NCBI RefSeq assembly: GCF_001310275.1
Contig: NZ_LGYZ01000081.1
Coordinates: 407,249-471,248, forward strand
Direction of reading: 5' to 3'
DNA from: Nocardia arizonensis
GTDB taxonomy: Bacteria; Actinomycetota; Actinomycetes; Mycobacteriales; Mycobacteriaceae
Length of the DNA stretch: 64,000 nt
Shown here: piece by piece, positions 19,817-28,616 of the stretch
How the letters are laid out: every line of letters starts with the position of its first letter
Position numbering within the stretch: the first letter of the stretch is position 1
Notes under the pieces: generated by a model
Seen by the model: only the letters and a program-made list of their open reading frames with translations
What the model was told of the DNA's origin: nothing
The model's database searches: none
Translations under genes and position numbers: made by a program

Positions 19817-20446
19817 CTACTGGTCCTGGTCGGCATCGCCCGCGTCGGGGCGGCCGTTGCCGGGCGATTCGGCGGCGAATTTCGCCAGCCCGGCCCAGCG
19901 AGGGTCAAGTATCTCATGCCGGTGATCCGAACCCGCAATCGCCATCCTGACCCCGCATTCCGGGCACAGACCGGCGCAGTCCGGCGTGCACAGCGGCTGG
20001 AGCGGGAACTCGAGACCGAGCTGGTCGACGATCACCGGTTCGAGATCGATCTGGTCATCGACCACGCGGTAGACCTCGTCCACCTCGGTGGTCTGCTCGG
20101 TGGCGCTGTCGGGATAGGCGAACAGCTCGGTCAGTGACAGCTCGACCGAGCCGGTGAACGGCTCGAGGCAGCGCGAGCACTCCCCGGCCGTCGGCGCGGT
20201 GACCGTGCCGGTCACCAGCACACCCTCGGACACCGCTTGCAGGCACAGGTCGAGATCGACCTCGGCGCCCGCGGGCACCTCGATCATCTCCAAACCCATC
20301 CGCTCGGTCGTCGGCACCGTCCGGCGCAGTTCCTTCATGGTGCCCGGACGGCGACCGAGACTGCGGACATCCAGCACGAAGGCCGCGTCCGGCCGACGGC
20401 GCGAGGCCGTGCGCGGACGCGATGTGGGACCGGAACCGGCGGACAT
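19817..20446 (-). CDS. YceD/DUF177 family protein
   Basis: About 209 residues. The DUF177 core is visible: LDVRSLGRRPGTM, a Cys pair in GECSRCLEPF, then DQIDLEPVIVDQLGLEFPLQPLC and a C-terminal CAGLCPEC pair. Family members are linked to 23S rRNA accumulation and are nearly always encoded just upstream of rpmF, as here. The Cys-rich C-terminal part probably binds metal. ATG 20446 is taken as start; an in-frame GTG one codon earlier is equally possible. Confidence 0.88.
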   Translation of the reverse strand: MSAGSGPTSRPRTASRRRPDAAFVLDVRSLGRRPGTMKELRRTVPTTERMGLEMIEVPAGAEVDLDLCLQAVSEGVLVTGTVTAPTAGECSRCLEPFTGSVELSLTELFAYPDSATEQTTEVDEVYRVVDDQIDLEPVIVDQLGLEFPLQPLCTPDCAGLCPECGVRMAIAGSDHRHEILDPRWAGLAKFAAESPGNGRPDAGDADQDQ

Positions 20447-20542
20447 CACGAACTCACTCACGATCGAAGGGCAATGGGAAACCACTCCACAGTACGTGAG
20501 GTGCGCGGCCGAGCCAAAACCGCCGATACCGATCGGCGGTGG

Positions 20543-21289
20543 TCAGCGCCGGTATTCGGCGGCGTAGTCAGGCGCTCCCGACCCCGACCGCAATTGGTGG
20601 CGCCCGCGTCCGACGGTGCGCAGCACGGCGTTGAGCGTCTCCTCGAAATCGGCCAGGGTCGAGTCGACGTAGTGATCGCATTCGTCGCGCATCCGGTCGG
20701 CCTCGGCCTGGGCGGTATCGATGAGCCGGGCCGACTCGAGATGCGCGGCCCGCACCACCTCGATCTGGTCCACCAGCCGGGCCTGTTCGGCCATGCCCTC
20801 GGCCACCGCGCGCTCGAAGGACGCCTTACCCGCCTCGATGACCCGATCGGCCTCGGCCTGCGCGCGTCCGGTGAGCTGTTCGTATTCGAGATTGCCGTCG
20901 GCTACGATGCGGTCGGCCTCGGCCTGGGCGGTGCTCACCAGATGATCGGCGTGGGCATTGGCCTCGGCGACCATCCGGTCGGCATGCGCCTTGGCCTCGG
21001 CCAGGATGCGGTCGGCCTCCTCGCGCGCCTCGCCGACGGTGCGCGCGGCCTGGTCGTTGGCCCCGGTCACGGTGGCCTCGGCGGCGTTGCGGGCGTCGGT
21101 GACGATCTTGTCGCGGTGATCGAGGACGTCCTGCGCGTCGTCGAGTTCGCCCGGGATCGCGTCACGCACGTCGTCGAGCAGTTCGAGTACGTCACCGCGC
21201 GGCACGATGCAGCTGCGCGTCGGGGGGATGCCGCGCGCCTCCTCGACGATCGCGACCAACTCGTCGAGTGCTTCGAATACGCGATACAT
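20543..21289 (-). CDS. sepIVA: SepIVA/DivIVA-like coiled-coil cell-division protein
   Basis: A 248-residue protein that is mostly coiled coil. After a short N-terminal region (MYRVFEALDELVAIVEEARG, similar to the membrane-targeting part of DivIVA relatives) come many heptad-like AEADR/AHADR repeats from about residue 70 to 210. Position next to DUF177 and rnc matches M. tuberculosis Rv2927c, the SepIVA division factor. It probably acts at the septum and in polar growth. ATG 21289 is preceded by a GTG two codons upstream that could also be used. Confidence 0.85.
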   Translation of the reverse strand: MYRVFEALDELVAIVEEARGIPPTRSCIVPRGDVLELLDDVRDAIPGELDDAQDVLDHRDKIVTDARNAAEATVTGANDQAARTVGEAREEADRILAEAKAHADRMVAEANAHADHLVSTAQAEADRIVADGNLEYEQLTGRAQAEADRVIEAGKASFERAVAEGMAEQARLVDQIEVVRAAHLESARLIDTAQAEADRMRDECDHYVDSTLADFEETLNAVLRTVGRGRHQLRSGSGAPDYAAEYRR

Positions 21290-21295
21290 GCTCAC

Positions 21296-21615
21296 TACCC
21301 CGCTCTCGTACCGATGACGGCGAACCTTCCGCCGAGCCAAGTGTGCCCGCCGTCAACGCCCTTGCCGAGTCACCCTCCGGTGTGTCGTGGCCGGTGTCTC
21401 GCAAACCACAGAAAATCAAGTGGAGAAGACGTCTCCGCTTCGTGCTAATATTTGCCCGGTGGAGATCACGACAAGGTCTCCATAAGCTTGTCACAGGCTC
21501 CGCCCGGAACCGTGGGACCGAGAGGAGCCATCGGTCGGATCAACCCTCCCCCAGAGGAAATGCGATGCCCGTCGCGGTTGTTTCCCATCGAAGGCACACG
21601 TTGATCGGATAGAGC
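21296..21615. other. Divergent intergenic region sepIVA/GtrA
   Basis: About 320 bp between divergent genes. It holds a TAATAT hexamer (21446-21451) suited to a -10 element for the plus strand and two nearby inverted repeats with GGAGA/TCTCC arms (21422-21436 and 21461-21481) that could be operator sites. I see no small gene or RNA. Confidence 0.5.
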
Positions 21616-22131
21616 ATGACCGTTCTGGAAGCACCGCGGACGCCGGTATTGCCCGCGGGCATCTACACCCCGTGGGCCGGGCCCTACCCGGTTGTGCGAG
21701 CGGCCACCGCCGCCCGGCTGTTCGGTCGACTTCTCGGATTTCTGCGCGGCGACCGTGCCGTGGCCCAGCTGATTCGCTTCGCGCTGGTCGGCGGTTCCAG
21801 CAATGTCGTCTATGTCCTGCTGTTCTTCGCCGTACACGGCATCGGCCCGCTGGTGGCCAATGTCGCGGGCTCGGCGGTCAGCACCGTCATCGCCAACGAG
21901 ATGCACCGCCGGCTCACCTTCAACGCCGCGGACCGGGTCGGCTGGTTCACCGCGCAGTGGGAGGGCGGCGGTCTCGCCCTGGTCGGCCTCGGCATCACCA
22001 CCGTGGGTCTGGCCGCACTGGAACTGTGGGCCCCCGGACTCGGCGGCGCGTTGCAGGCCACGGCCGTCCTGGTCATCACCGCGCTGGTCGGACTGATGCG
22101 CTTCCTCGCGCTGCGCGGCCTGGTCTTCTAG
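21616..22131 (+). CDS. GtrA-family membrane protein
   Basis: A 171-residue protein with four membrane helices in the GtrA domain (LIRFALVGGSSNVVYVLLFF, VANVAGSAVSTVIANEMHRRLTF and two C-terminal helices). GtrA proteins help move polyprenyl-linked sugars across the membrane or take part in arabinogalactan modification. The NEMHRRLTF segment is the conserved family signature. It stands alone here, between sepIVA and coaD. Confidence 0.86.
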   Translation: MTVLEAPRTPVLPAGIYTPWAGPYPVVRAATAARLFGRLLGFLRGDRAVAQLIRFALVGGSSNVVYVLLFFAVHGIGPLVANVAGSAVSTVIANEMHRRLTFNAADRVGWFTAQWEGGGLALVGLGITTVGLAALELWAPGLGGALQATAVLVITALVGLMRFLALRGLVF

Positions 22132-22175
22132 GGTCTCGCACCCGAACGAATACGGTCGCCGACCATTACCTCTGG

Positions 22176-22197
22176 TCCCGGTTCCGCGGAACCGGGA
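22176..22197. terminator. Perfect 22-nt palindrome, probable bidirectional terminator
   Basis: The stem TCCCGGTTCCG pairs with CGGAACCGGGA with no mismatch, in the short gap between the convergent GtrA and coaD genes. There is no long T run, as is common in actinobacteria. Confidence 0.7.
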
Positions 22198-22209
22198 TCG
22201 AAGCCTCGA

Positions 22210-22695
22210 TCAGGCGCTCCGCTCGGCCAGCCGCGCCAGCAGGCGCTTGTGCACGAGCGGGGGCAACATGTCGGTGACGTCGCCGCCGTAGGAGGCGACC
22301 TCCTTGACCAGTGAGCTCGACAGATAGCTGAACGCCGGATTGGTGGCGATGAAGAAAGTGTCGACGCCGGAGAGCTTCTTGTTCATCTGGGCCATCTGCA
22401 ACTCGTAACCGAAGTCACCCGCGTCGCGCAGACCCTTGATGATGGCGCCTATCCCCTGTTCGCGCGCGAAATCCACGAGCAGGCCCTGCCAGGACTCGAC
22501 GCGGATGTTCGGCAGATGCGAGGTCGCCTCGCGCAACATCTCCATGCGCTCCTCGACGTCGAACATCCCCTGCTTCTTCGGGTTGATCATGACGGTCACC
22601 ACGACCTCGTCGAATTGTGCCGCCGCCCTGGTGAATACGTCGATATGTCCGTTGGTCACCGGATCGAAGGACCCGGGGCACAGTGCTCCTGCCAT
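22210..22695 (-). CDS. coaD: Phosphopantetheine adenylyltransferase
   Basis: A 161-residue PPAT of normal length. The nucleotidyl-transferase motif [10 protein letters not shown] is at residues 8-17, [19 protein letters not shown] forms the substrate site, and [17 protein letters not shown] matches the ISSTxxR region. It catalyses the fourth step of coenzyme A synthesis. In mycobacteria it lies next to rsmD; here a VOC gene and a WYL regulator separate the two. Confidence 0.96.
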   Translation of the reverse strand: MAGALCPGSFDPVTNGHIDVFTRAAAQFDEVVVTVMINPKKQGMFDVEERMEMLREATSHLPNIRVESWQGLLVDFAREQGIGAIIKGLRDAGDFGYELQMAQMNKKLSGVDTFFIATNPAFSYLSSSLVKEVASYGGDVTDMLPPLVHKRLLARLAERSA

Positions 22696-22733
22696 GTCTC
22701 AGACGGTAACAGGCCCCGGCTCCGACGGGCGCA

Positions 22734-23108
22734 CTACATCGGGGCGGGGGTGAACACGCCGAATTCGTTCCCCGAGACGTCGAGGATGTGGGCGAAGACC
22801 AAGCCGTCCTTGCCGGTGGTGGGCGGCACGACCACCTTGCCGCCCAGGGATTGTGCCGCGGCCACGGTGGCCTCGACATCGCGCACCACGACCAGGAAGG
22901 TGGCGTGGTTGGCGGCGGCATCGGACACATGCGCGATGCCGCCGCTGGGCACGTCGCTGCCCGGGTAGCTGATCAGGTCGTAGTCCTCGCTGTTCGGATC
23001 GGTGGCGACGGTCCAGCCGAACAGGTCGCCGTAGAATTTCGCGACCTCGGCGGGCTTGTCGCTGCCGACCTGGAACCACGCGACCGTGTTCTCCGCCGGT
23101 GTTGTCAT
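22734..23108 (-). CDS. VOC-family (glyoxalase-like) protein
   Basis: A 124-residue VOC protein: VAWFQVGSDKPAEVAKFYGDLFGWTV starts the first half, and FAHILDVSGNEFGVFTP closes the second. An AGGAAAT site precedes the ATG at 23108. The gene follows the WYL regulator in the same direction with a 19-bp tandem repeat in the gap, and the regulator probably controls it. Its substrate is unknown. Confidence 0.85.
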   Translation of the reverse strand: MTTPAENTVAWFQVGSDKPAEVAKFYGDLFGWTVATDPNSEDYDLISYPGSDVPSGGIAHVSDAAANHATFLVVVRDVEATVAAAQSLGGKVVVPPTTGKDGLVFAHILDVSGNEFGVFTPAPM

Positions 23109-23201
23109 ATTTCCTCCGCAATCTCGTCGTTCGGGACGTGCCCGCATACGATCGCCCGTCCCGACGACAACACCCTGTCGGTGTTTCGGCGGCGATACGA
23201 C

Positions 23202-23257
23202 GGATTTCGGCGACTCGGATGGATTTCGGCGACTCGGATGGCTTCGGCGACTCAGAT
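23202..23257. repeat. Three tandem 18-19-bp repeats
   Basis: The unit GGATTTCGGCGACTCGGAT occurs twice without change (23202-23220, 23221-23239) and a third time with changes (23240-23257). It overlaps the last codons of the WYL regulator and lies upstream of the VOC gene, where it could be a regulator-binding array or a plain minisatellite. Confidence 0.85.
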
Positions 23258-23950
23258 CGAGACCGATCGCAGCACCCGATGCGGCGGCTCCGGCAGATCG
23301 TCCACCGGGCGCAGCGTCGCGGGCGATTCGGTCATGGTCACCGAGCGGATGCGGTCGAGCCGGAAGCAGCGGGTATCCCCGCGCAACCGGCACCATGCCA
23401 CCAGATACCAGCCGCTGCCTCCGCTGAGCAACGCGGTCGGTTCGACATCGCGGACGGTGGGGACATCCGAGCGATCCAGATAGTCGACCCGCAGTACCCG
23501 ACCGATCTCGATGGCCCGCTCGATGACCTCGGGAATTCGTTGCGCGCGCGGAATGTCCGGGACATCGATGAGCCGGATGCGGGTGGCCAGATCGCGGGCG
23601 GCGGCGGCGTCGCGCTCCGACATCGCGGCCACGATCTTGCGCAGCGCGCTCTGGCCCGCCTCCTCGAACGGCCCGCCGCCGCCGGTGTGCACGGCCACCG
23701 CGAGGGCGACGGCCTCGGCGGGGGTGAAATTGAGCGGCGGCAGCGACATGCTCTTGTCCAGCGCGTATCCGCCGCGCCTGCCGACATCGGCGTAGATGGG
23801 GATACCCGCCTGCTGGAGCGCGCTGATATCGCGCTCGATGGTGCGGACACTGACCTCGTACCGCTGCGCCAGTTCGCGCGCGGTGCGCAACCGCGGTGCG
23901 ACGGCCCGCAGATCCTCGACGATGGCGTACAGCCGATCCGTGCGGTTCAC
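23252..23950 (-). CDS. YafY-type transcriptional regulator with HTH_11 and WYL domains
   Basis: About 232 residues. The N-terminal helix-turn-helix (RTARELAQRYEVSVRTIERDI) is followed by a WYL ligand-binding domain (GGSGWYLVAWCRLRGDTRCFRLDRI). The GTG at 23950 is preferred over one two codons upstream because TATCGT lies 6 nt before it and there is no Shine-Dalgarno, suggesting leaderless initiation. In the family the WYL domain senses nucleotides or DNA breaks in some members and metabolites in others. The likely target is the VOC gene downstream. Confidence 0.85.
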   Translation of the reverse strand: MNRTDRLYAIVEDLRAVAPRLRTARELAQRYEVSVRTIERDISALQQAGIPIYADVGRRGGYALDKSMSLPPLNFTPAEAVALAVAVHTGGGGPFEEAGQSALRKIVAAMSERDAAAARDLATRIRLIDVPDIPRAQRIPEVIERAIEIGRVLRVDYLDRSDVPTVRDVEPTALLSGGSGWYLVAWCRLRGDTRCFRLDRIRSVTMTESPATLRPVDDLPEPPHRVLRSVSI

Positions 23951-23991
23951 GCGCACACGATAGCGTCGCCCACCGACACGTTCGCTACCGT

Positions 23992-24555
23992 CTAATCGCC
24001 GGGCGCGAACTCGGCGATCTCGAGTCTGGTCTCGCCGTACCGGCGCGATTTGGCCGCGAGATATCCGGCGGGCCAGTCGATTTCGATCGAGCGCGCGGAT
24101 CGTTCGACCACCACCGTCGCGCCGTCGGCCAGCCAGCCGCGCCGTGCGAGCCGCACCAGGTCGGCGATGACGTCGGCGGTGGCGAGATCGTAGGGCGGAT
24201 CGGCGAACACCACGTCGAACGGCTCGCCCGTGCCCCCGTCGAGCACCGTCGCGACCTGCCCGACGCGCAGTTCGGCGCCGGGCAGTCCGAGATCGGCGAT
24301 ATTGCCGCGCACCACCGCGGCGGCCTTGCGATCGGATTCGACCAGCACCGCCGCCGCGGCGCCGCGCGAGAGCGCCTCCAATCCCAGCGCCCCCGACCCC
24401 GCGTAGAGGTCGAGGACGCGCACTCCCGCGAAATCCAGTCGCGCGTCGAGCGCGCTGAACAGCGCCTCGCGTACCCGATCGGAGGTGGGCCGGGTGACGG
24501 CGGGCGGCACGCGCAGCCGCCGCCCGCCCGCCGTACCGGCGACTATGCGGGTCAT
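23992..24555 (-). CDS. rsmD: 16S rRNA (guanine(966)-N(2))-methyltransferase
   Basis: A 187-residue SAM-dependent methyltransferase. Motif I is VLDLYAGSGALGLEALSRGA and the catalytic DPPY is at residues 119-122. The N-terminal MTRIVAGTAGGRRL and TRPTSDRVREALFSAL are RsmD hallmarks. It methylates G966 in 16S rRNA helix 31. The ATG overlaps the pyc stop codon (ATGA), so the two are translationally coupled, as in mycobacteria. Confidence 0.94.
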   Translation of the reverse strand: MTRIVAGTAGGRRLRVPPAVTRPTSDRVREALFSALDARLDFAGVRVLDLYAGSGALGLEALSRGAAAAVLVESDRKAAAVVRGNIADLGLPGAELRVGQVATVLDGGTGEPFDVVFADPPYDLATADVIADLVRLARRGWLADGATVVVERSARSIEIDWPAGYLAAKSRRYGETRLEIAEFAPGD

Positions 24556-27500
24556 TCGGAGGAGATGGCGCTGATCTTGCCGTCGCCCACCGCGAGTTCG
24601 ATGAGCAGGTCGCCGCCTTCGACCTGCTGGACAGCGCCGATGGCGATGCGGGAGACGATGCCCGCCCTCGGGGCGGTGATGGCGGCTTCCATCTTCATGG
24701 CCTCGATGGTGGCGATGACCGCGCCCGCCTCGACGATGTGGCTCTCCGCCACCGCCAGGGTGACCACGCCCGCGAAGGGCGCGGCCACGTGGGTCGGGTT
24801 GTTCTTGTCGGCCTTCTCCGCCGCGGGCGCCTCGCTCGAGATCGACCGATCGCGGACCGCAACCGGCCGCAACTGTCCGTTGAGGATGCACATCACCGTG
24901 CGCATACCGCGTTCATCCGGCTCGGAGATGGCCTCCAACCCGATCAGCAACGTGACGCCCTTCTCCAACTGCACACGGTGTTCCTCGCCGTGCCGCAGGC
25001 CGTAGAAGAACTGATTCGCCGAGAGCCCCATCGTGTTGCCGTACTTCTCCCGATGCGCCAGGAACTCCGAGGTCGGGCCAGGGAACAACAGCCGGTTCAG
25101 GGTCGCGCGGCGTTCGAGCGAGTCACCGTCGAGACCGGCCTCATCCCGCTCGGTCAACGCGACCTCCGGTTTGGCCGGGCCGCGACCGGCCAGCGCCTTG
25201 GCGCGGAACGGCTCCGGCCACCCACCCGCCGGCGTGCCGAGTTCCCCACGCAGGAACCCGATCACCGAGTCGGGAATGTCGTACCGACCCGGATCAGCGG
25301 CAAAATCGGCGATATCGACACCGGAACCCACCAACGCCAACGCCAGGTCACCCACCACCTTCGACGACGGCGTCACCTTCACCAACCGGCCCAACAGCCG
25401 ATCCGCCGCCGCGTACTTCGCCTCCACCTCCTCGAAGCGATCCCTCAGCCCCAGGGCGATCGCCTGCTGACGCAGGTTCGACAACTGCCCACCCGGAATC
25501 TCGTGGGTGTACACCCGCCCCGTCGGAGCGGGAAGCCCCGATTCGAACGGCGCGTACACCTTCCGCAACGCTTCCCAATACGGCTCGAGATCGCACACAT
25601 TCGACAGACTCAACCCGGTGTCGAACTCGGTGTGCGCCGCCGCGGCCACGATCGCCGACAGCGCGGGCTGACTGGTCGTGCCCGCCATCGCCGCACTCGC
25701 GCCGTCCACCGCGTCCGCGCCGGCCTGCCACGCGGCCAGGTACGTCGCCAACTGCCCACCCGGCGTGTCGTGCGTGTGCACGTGCACCGGCAGTTCGAAC
25801 TCCCGCCGCAACGCCGACACCAGCGTCGCCGCCGCCGGAGCCCGCAACAGCCCCGCCATATCCTTGATCGCGAGGATGTGCGCCCCCGCGTCCACGATCT
25901 GCTCGGCCAACTTGAGGTAATAGTCCAGGGTGTAGAGGGTTTCGTTCGGATCCGACAGATCACCGGTATACGACAGCGCGACCTCGGCGACGGTGGTGCC
26001 GGTCTCCCGCACGGCATCTATCGCCGGACGCATCTGATCCACGTTGTTGAGCGCGTCGAAGATGCGGAAGATATCGATCCCCGTCGCCGCCGCCTCCGAT
26101 ACGAACGCCCGCGTCACCCGCTCGGGATACGGCGTATACCCCACCGTGTTGCGGCCACGCAGCAGCATCTGCAAACAGATGTTCGGCACCGCCTCCCGCA
26201 ACAACGCCAACCGCTCCCACGGGTCCTCGAACAGGAACCGCAACGCCACGTCGAAAGTCGCGCCGCCCCACGCCTCGATCGACAACAATTCCGGCGTCAA
26301 CCGGGCGACATGGCCCGCCACCCCCAACAAGCCGTTCGTCCGCACCCGCGTCGCCAACAACGACTGATGCGCGTCACGGAACGTCGTGTCGGTGACACCG
26401 ACCGCCTTCTGCGCCCGCAAGCCACGCGCGAAACCCTCGGGTCCCAACGCCAGCAACCGCTGACGCGACCCATCCGGCGGGGCCGCGGCCAGATCGATCG
26501 CGGGCAGTTTGTCGTGCGGATACACCTGTGTCGGACGCTCGCCGTGCGGCTTGTTCACCGTCACGTCCGCGAGATATTCCAGGATCTTGCTGCCCCGGTC
26601 CGCCGACTCGCGCAGGGTCAGCAGTTGCGGACGCTCATCGATGAACGAGGTGGTGACCCGACCCGCCTGGAAATCCGTATCGTCCAATACCGCTTGCAGG
26701 AAAGGGATATTCGTCGACACGCCGCGAATGCGGAACTCCGCCAGCGCCCGCGACGCCCGCGCCACCGCGGTCGGGAAATCACGGCCGCGGCAGGTCAGCT
26801 TCACCAGCATGGAATCGAAGTACGCGCCGATCTCCGCACCCAGATTCGCCCCGCCGTCCAATCGGATACCCGCGCCGCCCGGGGTGCGATACGCGGTGAT
26901 CCGGCCCGTATCCGGGCGGAAGCCCTTGGTCGGGTCCTCGGTCGTGATGCGGCACTGCAACGCGGCGCCACGAATGGATACCGACTCCTGGCTCAATCCG
27001 AGGTCCGCCAGCGACTCCCCCGCCGCGATCCGCATCTGCGACTGCACCAGGTCCACGTCGGTGACCTCCTCGGTCACCGTATGCTCCACCTGAATCCGCG
27101 GATTCATCTCGATGAACACGTGATTGCCGCGCTCGTCCACCAAGAACTCGACCGTCCCGGCACACGAATACCCGATCCGGCGAGCGAAGGCCACCGCATC
27201 CGCGCATATCCGCTCCCGCAGCGCCGGATCCAGATTCGGCGCGGGCGCCAACTCGATCACCTTCTGGTGACGGCGCTGCACCGAACAATCCCGCTCGAAC
27301 AAATGCATCACGCCACCGTGCTGATCGGCCAGGATCTGCACTTCGATATGACGCGGGTTCACCACCGCCTGCTCCAAGAACACCGTCGGATCGCCGAAGG
27401 CCGACTCCGCCTCACGCGAAGCGGCCTCGATCGACTCCCGCAATTGCGCCGCCTCCGCCACCCGGCGCATACCGCGACCACCGCCACCCGCCACGGCCTT

Positions 27501-27971
27501 CACGAAAAGCGGATACTCGAGGCCCGCGGCCGCGGCGAGCAATTCCTCCACATCGGCCGACGGCTCGCTCGACCGCAGTACCGGAAGCCCGGCCGCCCTG
27601 GCCGCCTCGATGGCGCGCGCCTTGTTCCCGGCCAACTCCAACACATCGGCCGAGGGGCCGATGAACGTGATCCCCTCGCGGGCGCACGCCGCCGCCAGAT
27701 CCGGGTTCTCCGACAGGAATCCGTAACCCGGGTAGATGGCGTCCGCGCCCGCGGCCTTGGCCGCACCGATGATCGCCTCGATCGACAGGTACGCCCGAAC
27801 CGGATGCCCTTGCTCGCCGATCTGATACGCCTCGTCGGCCTTCAACCGATGCACCGAATTGCGATCCTCGTGCGGGAACACCGCGACGGTGCCGATCCCG
27901 AGTTCATAGGCCGCGCGGAAGGCACGGATGGCGATCTCGCCGCGATTGGCAACCAAGACTTTCGAGAACAT
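24552..27971 (-). CDS. pyc: Pyruvate carboxylase
   Basis: An 1139-residue multidomain enzyme. The biotin carboxylase domain (residues 1-460) begins MFSKVLVANRGEIAIRAFR and has the GGGGRGM loop. The carboxyltransferase domain begins near TDTTFRDAHQSLLATRVR with metal-binding HVHTHD. A C-terminal biotinyl domain carries the EAMKMEA lysine. It converts pyruvate and bicarbonate to oxaloacetate using ATP. ATG 27971 is chosen because the conserved N-terminus starts there; frames extending to 28070 carry no conserved sequence. It is divergent from metE. Confidence 0.96.
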   Translation of the reverse strand: MFSKVLVANRGEIAIRAFRAAYELGIGTVAVFPHEDRNSVHRLKADEAYQIGEQGHPVRAYLSIEAIIGAAKAAGADAIYPGYGFLSENPDLAAACAREGITFIGPSADVLELAGNKARAIEAARAAGLPVLRSSEPSADVEELLAAAAGLEYPLFVKAVAGGGGRGMRRVAEAAQLRESIEAASREAESAFGDPTVFLEQAVVNPRHIEVQILADQHGGVMHLFERDCSVQRRHQKVIELAPAPNLDPALRERICADAVAFARRIGYSCAGTVEFLVDERGNHVFIEMNPRIQVEHTVTEEVTDVDLVQSQMRIAAGESLADLGLSQESVSIRGAALQCRITTEDPTKGFRPDTGRITAYRTPGGAGIRLDGGANLGAEIGAYFDSMLVKLTCRGRDFPTAVARASRALAEFRIRGVSTNIPFLQAVLDDTDFQAGRVTTSFIDERPQLLTLRESADRGSKILEYLADVTVNKPHGERPTQVYPHDKLPAIDLAAAPPDGSRQRLLALGPEGFARGLRAQKAVGVTDTTFRDAHQSLLATRVRTNGLLGVAGHVARLTPELLSIEAWGGATFDVALRFLFEDPWERLALLREAVPNICLQMLLRGRNTVGYTPYPERVTRAFVSEAAATGIDIFRIFDALNNVDQMRPAIDAVRETGTTVAEVALSYTGDLSDPNETLYTLDYYLKLAEQIVDAGAHILAIKDMAGLLRAPAAATLVSALRREFELPVHVHTHDTPGGQLATYLAAWQAGADAVDGASAAMAGTTSQPALSAIVAAAAHTEFDTGLSLSNVCDLEPYWEALRKVYAPFESGLPAPTGRVYTHEIPGGQLSNLRQQAIALGLRDRFEEVEAKYAAADRLLGRLVKVTPSSKVVGDLALALVGSGVDIADFAADPGRYDIPDSVIGFLRGELGTPAGGWPEPFRAKALAGRGPAKPEVALTERDEAGLDGDSLERRATLNRLLFPGPTSEFLAHREKYGNTMGLSANQFFYGLRHGEEHRVQLEKGVTLLIGLEAISEPDERGMRTVMCILNGQLRPVAVRDRSISSEAPAAEKADKNNPTHVAAPFAGVVTLAVAESHIVEAGAVIATIEAMKMEAAITAPRAGIVSRIAIGAVQQVEGGDLLIELAVGDGKISAISSE

Positions 27972-28220
27972 TGACCCAAGGTACCCGCCCCGGAGGCGGT
28001 GTCCGACAGTGAAGCACCCTTCGCAGAAATCTTCACAGAGAAAGTAGCAGAGCTGCGAAGTTCCGTTCACGCGGCAGTCACATGCTGCGGTGATGCGAAA
28101 ACCACGTGGAGCTGGACATTAACTCGACGGATCGCGAACCGGATTGCCCGCCGGATGCCCGACCCGACGGGACCGCCCACCGGCCGGGTGCCGCGAAACC
28201 ATCGCGCGATCGGATTCCCG

Positions 28221-28460
28221 TATGCTGGTCGGGCAGCTGGTTCGCCGAGCGCCGACGAGATGGAGCCCCTACGTCGCGCCCGGCGCCGAACCCACCCGGC
28301 GCGAGCGTCGGGTGGTGAGAGGGAACCCGGTGGGAATCCGGGACTGTCCCGCAGCGGTATGCAGGAACGACCGCCGTCACGAGCACTGGGCGCACCGCCC
28401 GGGAAGCGACGGCCAGTAGGTGGGCCGCACGGCCCGTGCCCGCGAGTCCGAAGACCTGCC
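28221..28460 (+). ncRNA. Cobalamin (adenosylcobalamin) riboswitch upstream of metE
   Basis: The leader contains the recognisable B12 riboswitch core: the GGGAACCCGGTGGGAATCCG block at 28321-28340, followed by ACTGTCCCGCAGCGGTATGC, then GCCAGTAGGTG and the 3' conserved GAGTCCGAAGACCTGCC. It precedes the B12-independent methionine synthase, the standard target in actinobacteria: when cobalamin is present metE is switched off in favour of metH. Outer boundaries are approximate. Confidence 0.88.
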
Positions 28461-28466
28461 CGCTGT

Positions 28467-28487
28467 GCCGGATACGCCGTATCCGGC
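28467..28487 (+). promoter_or_regulatory. Hairpin in the riboswitch expression platform
   Basis: A perfect 9-bp stem (GCCGGATAC and GTATCCGGC) with a 3-nt loop starts 7 nt after the riboswitch core. It has no T run, so it may act with Rho or by controlling access to the ribosome site rather than as a classic terminator. The metE start is about 130 nt further on. Confidence 0.6.
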
Positions 28488-28616
28488 GGCCACCGCCTCG
28501 TGGATCGGGCGCGCGGACCACCAGCGTTGAACTCCGGGTTCCCGTCGGCGACCCGTGGCAGCCGGTGACGCCGCCCTCATGGCGATGGTTCACCCACACA
28601 GCACTGGAGTATCGAC

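Noticed and set aside
24738..27974. A 1078-codon open frame on the plus strand opposite pyruvate carboxylase
   Set aside because: It is fully antisense to a complete pyc gene, rich in Arg, His and Gln, and typical of high-GC mirror frames.
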